DNA of 15,236 nucleotides from an uncultured Eubacterium sp. GTDB taxonomy: Bacteria; Bacillota; Clostridia; Lachnospirales; Lachnospiraceae. Under the pieces are notes generated by a model. The model searched no databases. It was not told the origin of the DNA and saw only the letters and a program-made list of their open reading frames with translations. Where the stretch lies: contig CAJUFM010000068.1 in the NCBI GenBank assembly GCA_910585745.1, positions 1 through 15,236 of the forward strand. The letters are read 5' to 3'. The position numbers were made by a program, and so were the translations under genes. Positions 6,682 through 12,863 of this stretch are shown piece after piece (the stretch's first letter is position 1; each line of letters starts with the position of its first letter).

Positions 6682-8382
6682 TTATAAAGTAATACCAAAG
6701 CCCAGGATAGTAAATCTCTTTTCCTCATCACCCGGATGCATAACGATCCTCACCCGGTGTTCTCCACTCTTTCCATCATTGAGAATGATCTGAGGATTGG
6801 TATGATTCCAGCCGTTCACCAGTGGATCCGGAGTCAGCACCAGCTTGTCATCCACATAAACATCTGCCTTCCCAAAGACGGGGCTTCCAGAATCCTTTGA
6901 AACCAGAATGATATTCCGGCAGTTCACCGTCATGGCAAATTCGGCATCCTTCGTACCGTCTTCCTTCGCCCATCCATTCTCCAGCACCGGACTGGCTGTC
7001 AGATCCATATTCCGCTCTACAAACTGAATTTCTGGATCCTTGGCATCGAAGCCCTGGTTTACAACATCCTTTGCATATTTATCAATATTTGTGGCATCCA
7101 TTAGGAAAACATCTTCAAACTCACATCCTTTTACTGGTGGTTTTGAAAAATCACTGTCTGCCTCTGGACATTGTGTTTCATCCGCTTTCCTGAATAAGTG
7201 GATCAGGCAGTCTGACATCACATGGTGTCCGTCGTTACTCGGATGGTAAATATCATAAAAATACTGTCGTTTTGATATCACGGTATCCTTCTTATACTGT
7301 GGAACCACTGCCGCCTTAACACTTACCATAGGAAGATCATAGCAGTTTCCCACCGGAACCAGCCGGTCTTCCAGATTCCAGTCATTCATAAATACGGCAA
7401 AATTCAGGATCACTGCCGGCTCATTATCTGCCTTGGCGATCTTTCGCACAAGACTCTCAAAACATACACCTTCGGTCTCATCCCCTTCATCGTTTACGGC
7501 AAATTCAACGATGACAATATCCGGTTTGTATTTTCCAAAATCCGTTACTTCTTTTTCGTACCGGATAATCCCCAGCTCCGATGGAGTCCCCCCCACTCCG
7601 GCTTTAATATACTTGACATGTTTTCCACCATCATCTGTAAACAGATCACAAAAACCACAGTAAGACAAATAGGCATAACATTTTTTATCAATGGGCTTTG
7701 CACCTGCTCCCTGGGTGATCGAACCCCCGATGTAAGCAATGGTCACTTCTTCCCCGCGTTTTGCCTTTTCAATCGCCCGTTTAAGCCGCTTTGTATTTCC
7801 AAGGGAAAGCAGGGAACGCTCAATCATCTTCTCGTATCTCTCAGACTCATAATCAATAGGAGGATCTACTTCTATCTCAGGAACTATATAACCATCATTC
7901 AGATAAAATTTTAAAGTGACCGTAGCCGCACCACAGCCCTGGGGAAAATCAAAATGAAACGCGCCAATGATATCATCTTCTTCATTGATCCCAGTCTCAT
8001 CGACCTGTATCACAGCCTCTTCTCCGTTGCATGGGCAGGAAATCACTACATTTGTTCCCGTAGCATATTTATCTGTTTTCCCATAACACTGCATAGTGAA
8101 TTTAATAGATTGATCTTTTGCTTCGTCCTCCGCCGCTGTTATACTAACACCGAGGCTATGTACCAGGGTTCTGAACCCATCCGCATTCTCCAATAATCTG
8201 AGAATCTTCGGATCCACGTCTCCGCAGAGACCTTTTACCTGCTCTACAAGACGTCCTTCCATATAATTTGTGTCCCGGCATATGCCATCCTGCCCGGGCA
8301 TTCCGGCAATATTTTTATCCAGCATGATATATAAACAAGCTCTTTTCCTGGTTGGGTCCTTAGGTGCTGTTGGTCCTCTCAT
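6682..8382 (-). CDS. SGNH/GDSL-type hydrolase (esterase/deacetylase-like), three-part
   Basis: A 566-residue protein with an SGNH hydrolase core. Seen: block I IGGSITQGAG with the nucleophile Ser221, block II GVGGTPSELG (262-271) for the oxyanion glycine, block III VEFAVND with Asn297, and block V DIYHPSNDGH with Asp377 and His380. The N-terminal 190 residues and the C-terminal region (about 410-566) look beta-rich and may be accessory or carbohydrate-binding domains. No signal peptide or membrane segment is visible, so it probably acts inside the cell. Many Clostridia relatives are carbohydrate O-acetyl esterases, but substrate cannot be read here. ATG8382 is preferred over ATG8394: GGAGG at 8388-8392 sits 5 nt before it, whereas the upstream ATG lies over that same site and has none of its own. 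First gene of the hydrolase-regulator-kinase operon. Confidence 0.8.
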   Translation of the reverse strand: MRGPTAPKDPTRKRACLYIMLDKNIAGMPGQDGICRDTNYMEGRLVEQVKGLCGDVDPKILRLLENADGFRTLVHSLGVSITAAEDEAKDQSIKFTMQCYGKTDKYATGTNVVISCPCNGEEAVIQVDETGINEEDDIIGAFHFDFPQGCGAATVTLKFYLNDGYIVPEIEVDPPIDYESERYEKMIERSLLSLGNTKRLKRAIEKAKRGEEVTIAYIGGSITQGAGAKPIDKKCYAYLSYCGFCDLFTDDGGKHVKYIKAGVGGTPSELGIIRYEKEVTDFGKYKPDIVIVEFAVNDEGDETEGVCFESLVRKIAKADNEPAVILNFAVFMNDWNLEDRLVPVGNCYDLPMVSVKAAVVPQYKKDTVISKRQYFYDIYHPSNDGHHVMSDCLIHLFRKADETQCPEADSDFSKPPVKGCEFEDVFLMDATNIDKYAKDVVNQGFDAKDPEIQFVERNMDLTASPVLENGWAKEDGTKDAEFAMTVNCRNIILVSKDSGSPVFGKADVYVDDKLVLTPDPLVNGWNHTNPQIILNDGKSGEHRVRIVMHPGDEEKRFTILGFGITL

Positions 8383-8387
8383 AGTAT

Positions 8388-8392
8388 CCTCC
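8388..8392 (-). promoter_or_regulatory. Ribosome binding site that selects the hydrolase start
   Basis: GGAGG on the - strand, 5 nt before ATG8382. The alternative in-frame ATG at 8394 overlaps this site and has no purine-rich sequence before it, so the first four possible codons are not counted in the protein. Confidence 0.7.
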
Positions 8393-8417
8393 ATTTCTAT
8401 AAACGCATTTTTTCATA

Positions 8418-8437
8418 TTTAATATTGGCTTATTAAA
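8418..8437. promoter_or_regulatory. Inverted repeat just downstream of the hydrolase promoter
   Basis: TTTAATA (8418-8424) and TATTAAA (8431-8437) with a 6-nt spacer. It lies within about 3-22 nt of the predicted start (near 8440) of the hydrolase operon, where a repressor could act. The arms are short and A+T only, so chance is possible. Confidence 0.35.
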
Positions 8438-8445
8438 CTACCTTC

Positions 8446-8475
8446 TAGTATGCACTAATTTTCTCGTTTTTGCAA
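8446..8475 (-). promoter_or_regulatory. Promoter of the hydrolase-regulator-kinase operon (sigma-A or forespore sigma-G)
   Basis: On the - strand, TTGCAA (8470-8475), 17 nt, CATACT (8447-8452) reads as a modest sigma-A promoter. The same bases read as TGCAAA (8469-8474), 16 nt, CATACTA (8446-8452). CATACTA is the consensus -10 of the forespore factor sigma-G and TGCAAA is one base from its TGMATA -35, although the spacer is a little short. Confidence 0.45.
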
Positions 8476-8543
8476 GCTGGTTTTCTGTATTATTTTCATC
8501 TTTTGGGAAACAATAATAAAAAATCAAATGGAGGTATCATGAT

Positions 8544-8729
8544 ATGACAAATTTATCAGAGAAAGAATTATCTGCAGTTCAGGATATTCTCAGTGAAGAA
8601 GATCTTCTGATCAAGAAATTTAAAAATCTTTCTGATCAGTGCCAGGATCAGGAAATCAAGAACAAGCTGCTGAATATCTCAGAGCGGCACCAGAAACATT
8701 TCAACTCAATTTATTCCCAGCTAAACTAA
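8544..8729 (+). CDS. Small CotF/ferritin-like spore coat-type protein
   Basis: A 61-residue, almost entirely helical protein with an SEEDLLIKKFKNLSDQC helix and a second helix ending SERHQKHFNSIYSQLN. This is the short two-helix form seen in many Clostridia beside CotF-like spore coat proteins. GGAGG (8530-8534) is 9 nt before ATG8544. An ATG at 8539 reads only two codons to a stop. The next gene begins 21 nt after its stop, so the two are co-transcribed. The function in the spore coat or in the cell is inferred from family resemblance only. No clear promoter was found in the 150-nt divergent region on this strand. Confidence 0.7.
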   Translation: MTNLSEKELSAVQDILSEEDLLIKKFKNLSDQCQDQEIKNKLLNISERHQKHFNSIYSQLN

Positions 8730-8750
8730 TCATAAAAAGGAGAATTGATC

Positions 8751-9008
8751 ATGCAGTATAGTGAAAAAGAAATTCTTGCCGATGCTCTTGCATCTGAAAA
8801 AACAGCAACTGACCATTACAACACCTTTGCTAATGAGTGTGTTCATGACCGCGTCAGAAATGCGATCCTGAAATGTCTCGAGGAAGAACATGAGATTCAG
8901 AAAAACGTATTTGATGAAATGCACTCAAGAGGGTATTACCCAACTCCCGCAGCGGATTCTACGAAATTGGATCAGGTAAAACAAAAATTTGGACAGTGCG
9001 TGAAATAA
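8751..9008 (+). CDS. CotF-family spore coat protein
   Basis: An 85-residue protein resembling the Coat F domain, a ferritin-like helical pair found in spore coat proteins of Bacillus and Clostridia. The diagnostic pattern is EILADALASEKTATDHYNTF, then RVRNAILKCLEEEHEIQKNV and the motif FDEMHSRGYYPTP, close to the usual FDYMNxRGWYxP. ATG8751 has AAGGAG (8737-8742) 8 nt upstream; the frame is open six bases further to a TTG that was not chosen. It forms a two-gene unit with the 61-residue protein and is followed by a strong terminator. Expression in the mother cell during sporulation is expected for the family, but I saw no convincing sigma-E or sigma-K promoter. Confidence 0.82.
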   Translation: MQYSEKEILADALASEKTATDHYNTFANECVHDRVRNAILKCLEEEHEIQKNVFDEMHSRGYYPTPAADSTKLDQVKQKFGQCVK

Positions 9009-9050
9009 TTCACTGGTTCACGGATTTTATATTCTGATAAGAAAATTCTT

Positions 9051-9086
9051 AAAAGGTGCGCGCTTCTCAGTCGCACCTTTTTTTCA
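9051..9086. terminator. Terminator after the CotF-like genes, overlapping the mscS 3' end
   Basis: AAAAGGTGCG (9051-9060) pairs with CGCACCTTTT (9072-9081): a 10-bp stem with an 11-nt loop, followed by further T residues to 9084. The right arm is also the coding end of the convergent mscS-family gene. On the - strand the stem continues into a TTTT stretch, so it can serve both genes. Confidence 0.85.
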
Positions 9087-9888
9087 ATGTCACATCCAGC
9101 TGGTTATAGGGGATCACAATTCCCTCCTGGTCAAAGGTCTCTTTGATCTTCTCCAGCAACTCCCAGCGGACGTTCCAGTAGTCTTCTTTTTTCACCCATA
9201 CATGAATAACCATATCCACCGAACTGCTCCCCAGCTGCCCTACCACAATATCCACTGGTTCATCCGGAAGAATCTCCGGCTGGCTCTGAACGATAGAATC
9301 CAGCACATGCTTCACCTTCTGAATATTTTCTGAATAATCCACACCAACTTCAATATCAATTCTCCGCTTGTCCTGCCTGGTGACATTGATAATATCTGAA
9401 TCCGCCAGCTTTCCATTGGGCATAATGACCGTTTTATTGTCTACCATCTGTAATTTCGTATATATAATATCAATGCTGAGCACAGTGCCTTCCATGCCCC
9501 CTACGATAATATAATCTCCCACCATAAAAGGTTTCATGACGAGGATCAGTACTCCCCCGGCAAAATTCGCCAGGCTTCCCTGCAGCGCCAGCCCCACAGC
9601 CAGCCCCGCAGACCCCAGCAATGCGATCACGGAACTGGTCTCCAGCCCCAGAAACTGACAGATCAGGATCAGCAAAACGAAATAAAGGGCAAACTTAATA
9701 ATAGACAGGAGAAAGGCGGCAACCCCGTCCTCCATTTTGCTTCGTTCAAAAGAATTTTTTAAGAATTTTAAAACTGCTTTAATGATGCGTTTCCCAATAA
9801 ACCAGGCAGCCAGAGAAATGACAATGTGAATGCCAAAATCAGCTACCGCTGGAAGTTTTCCCTTAAAAAATACCAGTATCTGTTCCAT
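9067..9888 (-). CDS. MscS-family small-conductance mechanosensitive channel
   Basis: A 273-residue inner-membrane channel that opens under membrane tension to release solutes on osmotic downshock. Three membrane segments are seen: about 14-33, 57-79 and the pore-lining TM3 at about 86-118, rich in Gly/Ala (ALLGSAGLAVGLALQGSLAN). The MscS beta domain follows, with GDYIIVGGMEGTV and the diagnostic IMPNGKLADSDIIN (155-168), then the alpha/beta C-terminal cage ending IPYNQLDV. ATG9888 is chosen because CCCCC (9894-9898), read as GGGGG, lies 5 nt upstream and the protein then starts like E. coli MscS homologues. A TTG at 9966 would add 26 polar residues and lies in the structured leader. A single gene with its own promoter. 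Confidence 0.88.
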   Translation of the reverse strand: MEQILVFFKGKLPAVADFGIHIVISLAAWFIGKRIIKAVLKFLKNSFERSKMEDGVAAFLLSIIKFALYFVLLILICQFLGLETSSVIALLGSAGLAVGLALQGSLANFAGGVLILVMKPFMVGDYIIVGGMEGTVLSIDIIYTKLQMVDNKTVIMPNGKLADSDIINVTRQDKRRIDIEVGVDYSENIQKVKHVLDSIVQSQPEILPDEPVDIVVGQLGSSSVDMVIHVWVKKEDYWNVRWELLEKIKETFDQEGIVIPYNQLDVTLKKRCD

Positions 9889-10001
9889 ATATGCCCCCAT
9901 TTCATAATTTTTGTGCATGCTTTTTGCACCGTGTCTGTCAGCTATGCTTCTGGCATACACACTCAAGTCGAAACCTGCGGTTTCTCCGCGTTCGTGCTTA
10001 T
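9889..10001 (-). ncRNA. Structured 5' leader of the mscS gene (possible cis-regulatory RNA)
   Basis: From the predicted start near 10001 the transcript has a leader of about 113 nt. GGCATA (9999-10004) pairs with TATGCC (9952-9957). The stem extends inward by a GCAC/GTGT helix after one mismatch. Inside, GCGG/CCGC (9986-9989 with 9977-9980) and GAAACC/GGTTTC (9979-9984 with 9970-9975) overlap and cannot form together. Closer to the gene is GTGC/GCAC around 9912-9929. This layout suggests a switch, but I do not recognise a known riboswitch class. Confidence 0.4.
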
Positions 10002-10007
10002 GCCTTC

Positions 10008-10036
10008 ATTGTAGCATAATTTCCCATTTTACTCAA
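10008..10036 (-). promoter_or_regulatory. Sigma-A promoter of the mscS gene
   Basis: On the - strand: TTGAGT (-35, 10031-10036), 17-bp spacer, TACAAT (-10, 10008-10013), with 5 of 6 consensus bases in the -10. Predicted start is near 10001. It diverges from the lipoprotein promoter at 10054-10082. Confidence 0.65.
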
Positions 10037-10060
10037 TTCAAACCTTATTTTTATTGAATT
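10035..10060. promoter_or_regulatory. Short inverted repeat between the divergent mscS and lipoprotein promoters
   Basis: AATTCAA (10035-10041) and TTGAATT (10054-10060), 12 nt apart. The right arm contains the lipoprotein -35 and the left arm touches the mscS -35. It could be a shared operator, but the arms are short and partly explained by the -35 boxes themselves. Confidence 0.3.
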
Positions 10061-10082
10061 CAGCAGTACATAATGTTAAAAT
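10054..10082 (+). promoter_or_regulatory. Sigma-A promoter of the left lipoprotein gene
   Basis: TTGAAT (-35, 10054-10059), 17-bp spacer, TAAAAT (-10, 10077-10082). Predicted start is near 10089, giving a leader of under 30 nt. Confidence 0.65.
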
Positions 10083-10115
10083 AAATTTAAAATCAGGGAA
10101 AGAGATGAATATCAG

Positions 10116-11282
10116 ATGAAAAAAAGACCAGTTATTAAAGGATTCATATATACCAGTATGACATTGGCCGTGATCTGCAGTACTCTTGTGGGCTGCGGGG
10201 GACAATTTACTGCAGGGTCCCCACAAGCTTCTACAAGTGTAGTTTCTGGCACGGCGGTAGAAGCGACAAAAAAGCATAACAAAGTTTCTCTTGAACTTGA
10301 TATAAACAGCAGCAACAAAATTACCATTCCTGATCCTGCAAAGATACAAGGCGGTGTTGTAAAGATTAAGCTGCAGGAAGAATTAAAAGAAGACGACTTT
10401 GAGTATAACGAGGATGAACTGTTAAAACGTTATATGGCAGACCTTTCTTTTGCCGGCTTTGAAAACGAGGTGATCATCAGTTCGTATATAACTGGAAATA
10501 TGACGAATCCTGATTCACCAGAAGCTGACTGTCTGGCATTATTTATACACGAAAATCCAGGCACAGAGAATAAAAAGAATTATTTTGTTGTGTTGGATTA
10601 TGACAATGGTACCTGTTATAAAACAGATACAAATTTTTTCCTTCACCGTTTTTCAAGCTGGACTGACCTTAAAGCAGTGGACGTGACCGGAGATGGGAAA
10701 CAGGAACTTATGGCTTCCCACATTTATAATAAGAGCGTGGAAATTGGTATTTTCCGCTGTGAAGAAAAAGACCACAGGCTGGTCAATCTTTTTTCTACTT
10801 TAGACGATCAGGAACAAGAAGATTGTTCCGGTTTTACCGGAACGCTGAAAGAGAATTATCAAGTAGTTTTGGAATTTCCGGAAATCCACTATTCAAAAGA
10901 AGTCTCCATGATTCATGACGGTGGTTTTAAGGAAAAGGATCTCCAGGCAGGTTCGGATGACAACATGGCCGGCTTTTGGAAAAATGGAAAGCTGCAGAAG
11001 GATAGAGTGGAGACCGCTCAGGAAGATGACGCTGCCGTTTTTCTGTACACGCTGGACCATGCCGAAGTTACAACGGAAAAATCATCGGATGCCACCCTGC
11101 TTGAACTAGTCAGGGGTATCTTTGTGGGACACCGTTCCGAGCAGCTTGGAAATATGCACATGTTTCTGCAGTACGATCAAAAGTCAGATCGTATGGTCCT
11201 AAAAAAGGCAAAATATGTAAACACAAAAGAAGCCAGAAAAGAATGGAACCAATGGGATGAATGGAAGGAGGCCCTGGAATGA
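10116..11282 (+). CDS. Predicted lipoprotein with an FG-GAP/VCBS-like motif
   Basis: A 388-residue surface lipoprotein of unknown function. The signal peptide (MKKRP then a hydrophobic run to about residue 24) ends in the lipobox LVGC, so lipid would attach at Cys27. Directly after it come GGQFTAGS and the linker VVSGTAVE. The body has an AVDVTGDGKQEL segment (187-198), the aspartate-rich FG-GAP/VCBS-type loop often associated with calcium or beta-propeller blades; only one clear copy is seen. The C-terminus is rich in Trp/Glu. ATG10116 has only a weak purine stretch (AGGGAAAGAG) upstream, so translation may be modest. A four-codon reading frame (10105-10119) ends by overlapping this start. 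It converges, with 35 nt between stops, on a lipoprotein with the same N-terminal signature. Confidence 0.75.
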   Translation: MKKRPVIKGFIYTSMTLAVICSTLVGCGGQFTAGSPQASTSVVSGTAVEATKKHNKVSLELDINSSNKITIPDPAKIQGGVVKIKLQEELKEDDFEYNEDELLKRYMADLSFAGFENEVIISSYITGNMTNPDSPEADCLALFIHENPGTENKKNYFVVLDYDNGTCYKTDTNFFLHRFSSWTDLKAVDVTGDGKQELMASHIYNKSVEIGIFRCEEKDHRLVNLFSTLDDQEQEDCSGFTGTLKENYQVVLEFPEIHYSKEVSMIHDGGFKEKDLQAGSDDNMAGFWKNGKLQKDRVETAQEDDAAVFLYTLDHAEVTTEKSSDATLLELVRGIFVGHRSEQLGNMHMFLQYDQKSDRMVLKKAKYVNTKEARKEWNQWDEWKEALE

Positions 11283-11317
11283 TGGGTTTCCTTCCTCATT
11301 TCCGCGGCAACATCCCA

Positions 11318-12748
11318 TCAAAATCCATCGTCAAAATCCTCTTTCCATACACGGTCATAGTAGTATTCATAATACTCAGGCATGCCTTCTTCGATAAGCT
11401 TACTTTTCCCCGTTTTGCGGTCAAAGAGAAGAAAATACTTCTCGTCCTCCGGCTCCAGATATTGATATGTATCCGGATTCAGATATGCCCGTTCCTCTTC
11501 GATGGCGGCAAAGGAAGCCGCATTGTAACATAATTCCTCTATTCCCTCCGCCTCCCCGGCATGGATACCAAAAGAATAATCGTCAAATTTCTTTGGTTCT
11601 CCTCTTTTTTTTCCGTATTTGCGAATGCATTCTGTCAACTTTTCTTCATACTGCAGCTCGCCTTCTGTTCCCAGCTCCCGGCTTAAGATGACATCCTGTG
11701 CATTCCAGCATGTCCCCTCTGTCCATTCCAGAAACAGAATGAGATACAGGCGGTTGCCCACAGCTTTCAGATCCACTTCACATCCCTTGAGCGAGTTCTT
11801 TTTCATCCCGGCTTTCTCTGAAAGCACATTCTTTATCTCCCGCTCTGTCACAAATACTTTCATTTCCTGTGTGGAAAAATCCACACGATTTACTTCCCCC
11901 CACACTGGATCTCCATTGGTATACGAGCTATAATAGAGACCATCGTCGGCAAGCGTCTCTGAATCCCTGTCATCTTCGTCCATCTCAGGCAGTGGTATAT
12001 GGATCATCTTATCCGTTTTAATGTCCCATACTCCGATAGTATCCCTATCATCCTCATGACCATATAAAATGGTTTTCTCTTTTAGCGTTTGAACTCCTGT
12101 ACAATATTCCAAAGGTACGATCTCTCCTTTTTTCTGCTTCCTGTCATACCTCCACATCCCCCTTGAACCATATGGAATATAATAGATCGAATCTCCATCC
12201 ATCTGCGGGTAGGAATCATAGGAGAGCTCCGGTATGTCCTCTAGGCATTCTTCTTTTTCTAAAATCGGCGTTTCTGAACCGTCCTCATCAGAGACGAGCG
12301 GTATACTGTAGATCCTATATTTATCCTCTTCCTCTTCGAGTTCCCCATCCCATAAACTTTTTGTATAGTATATCCTGTCCCTTTCAACAAGAAGCAGGCC
12401 AAGCAGCTGTCCTTTTATATGATATATTTTTTTCTTATTTGTTTTTACACAATACTGTATCAATTCATCATTTTCACAATCTGCCATATAAAGACAGTTT
12501 GCCGAACAAAATTGGTGGCTCTCGAGAGACGTATTGGCAGATTCATTTTTCTTATCCTGTTTCTCTGTCCCCTCCGGACGGACCGCCTCCCCGGATACCG
12601 CTCTCCCCGACACCGCTTCTCCGGATACTGCGCTTTCAGAAACCGTCCCCCTCTGCGAATTTCCCGTAAATTCACCACCGCAGCCGGATACCAGCACGGA
12701 TATGATACAAAACAAACTCAAATTCAAATAAGGAACTAATTTTTTCAA
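11318..12748 (-). CDS. Predicted lipoprotein with beta-propeller-like repeats and a VSG-repeat linker
   Basis: A 476-residue surface lipoprotein. The signal peptide (MKKLVPYLNL then a hydrophobic run) ends in lipobox VSGC with Cys23 as lipid site. GGEFTGNS follows, then a low-complexity linker of S/G-E/R-A-V-S-G units (about 38-56). The body shows recurring Tyr-rich strands such as RIYYTKSLWDG, SIYYIPYGSRG, ILYGHEDD and GLYYSSYTNGD, about 50-60 residues apart, which suggests a beta-propeller of the kind found in sensor or adhesion lipoproteins. The C-terminus is acidic and tyrosine-rich. The start is a TTG at 12748: AAAGGAGG (12760-12767) is 11 nt upstream and an in-frame stop lies immediately above, so no other start is possible. 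Function not recognised. Confidence 0.75.
   Translation of the reverse strand: MKKLVPYLNLSLFCIISVLVSGCGGEFTGNSQRGTVSESAVSGEAVSGRAVSGEAVRPEGTEKQDKKNESANTSLESHQFCSANCLYMADCENDELIQYCVKTNKKKIYHIKGQLLGLLLVERDRIYYTKSLWDGELEEEEDKYRIYSIPLVSDEDGSETPILEKEECLEDIPELSYDSYPQMDGDSIYYIPYGSRGMWRYDRKQKKGEIVPLEYCTGVQTLKEKTILYGHEDDRDTIGVWDIKTDKMIHIPLPEMDEDDRDSETLADDGLYYSSYTNGDPVWGEVNRVDFSTQEMKVFVTEREIKNVLSEKAGMKKNSLKGCEVDLKAVGNRLYLILFLEWTEGTCWNAQDVILSRELGTEGELQYEEKLTECIRKYGKKRGEPKKFDDYSFGIHAGEAEGIEELCYNAASFAAIEEERAYLNPDTYQYLEPEDEKYFLLFDRKTGKSKLIEEGMPEYYEYYYDRVWKEDFDDGF
12582..12641. repeat. Tandem 15-bp repeat, four copies, encoding the VSG-type linker
   Basis: Four head-to-tail units of 15 bp (12582-12596, 12597-12611, 12612-12626, 12627-12641). 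The first three are near-identical, starting ACCGC, and the fourth has diverged. They encode the A-V-S-G-E/R units after the lipidated cysteine of the lipoprotein on the - strand. Such a repeat can gain or lose copies without shifting the frame. Confidence 0.75.
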
Positions 12749-12863
12749 TTTTTATGAAACCTCCTTTACAAACAGATTACAACATCTGCCCTTCTTCTTC
12801 CGAAATTCAGATAATTTTAATCTTCACTGCGCCTACATAGGTTTTGAATCGTTACTCAGCTCT
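12749..12863. other. 115-nt intergenic stretch between the right-edge gene and the VSG-repeat lipoprotein
   Basis: It holds the lipoprotein ribosome binding site (12760-12767) and a short CAGAT/ATCTG hairpin (12773-12777 with 12784-12788). I found no U-tract terminator for the upstream gene and no -35/-10 pair good enough to call, so co-transcription of the two genes cannot be excluded. Confidence 0.5.

Noticed and set aside
5980..6687. 235-codon open frame on the + strand opposite the response regulator
   Set aside because: Antisense shadow of a clear OmpR-family gene, with low-complexity translation and no start signal.
8730..8924. 64-codon open frame on the - strand opposite the CotF-like gene
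   Set aside because: Opposite a gene with a good ribosome binding site and a recognisable family pattern; no support of its own.
9889..10001. Guanidine-II (mini-ykkC) riboswitch in the mscS leader
   Set aside because: ACGA and ACGG are present, but neither is the loop of a hairpin with matching flanks, as that class needs.
11280..11320. TGATGGG/CCCATCA inverted repeat between the two lipoprotein genes as a terminator
   Set aside because: The loop is 27 nt, no T-run follows on either strand, and the arms are partly explained by the two stop codons.
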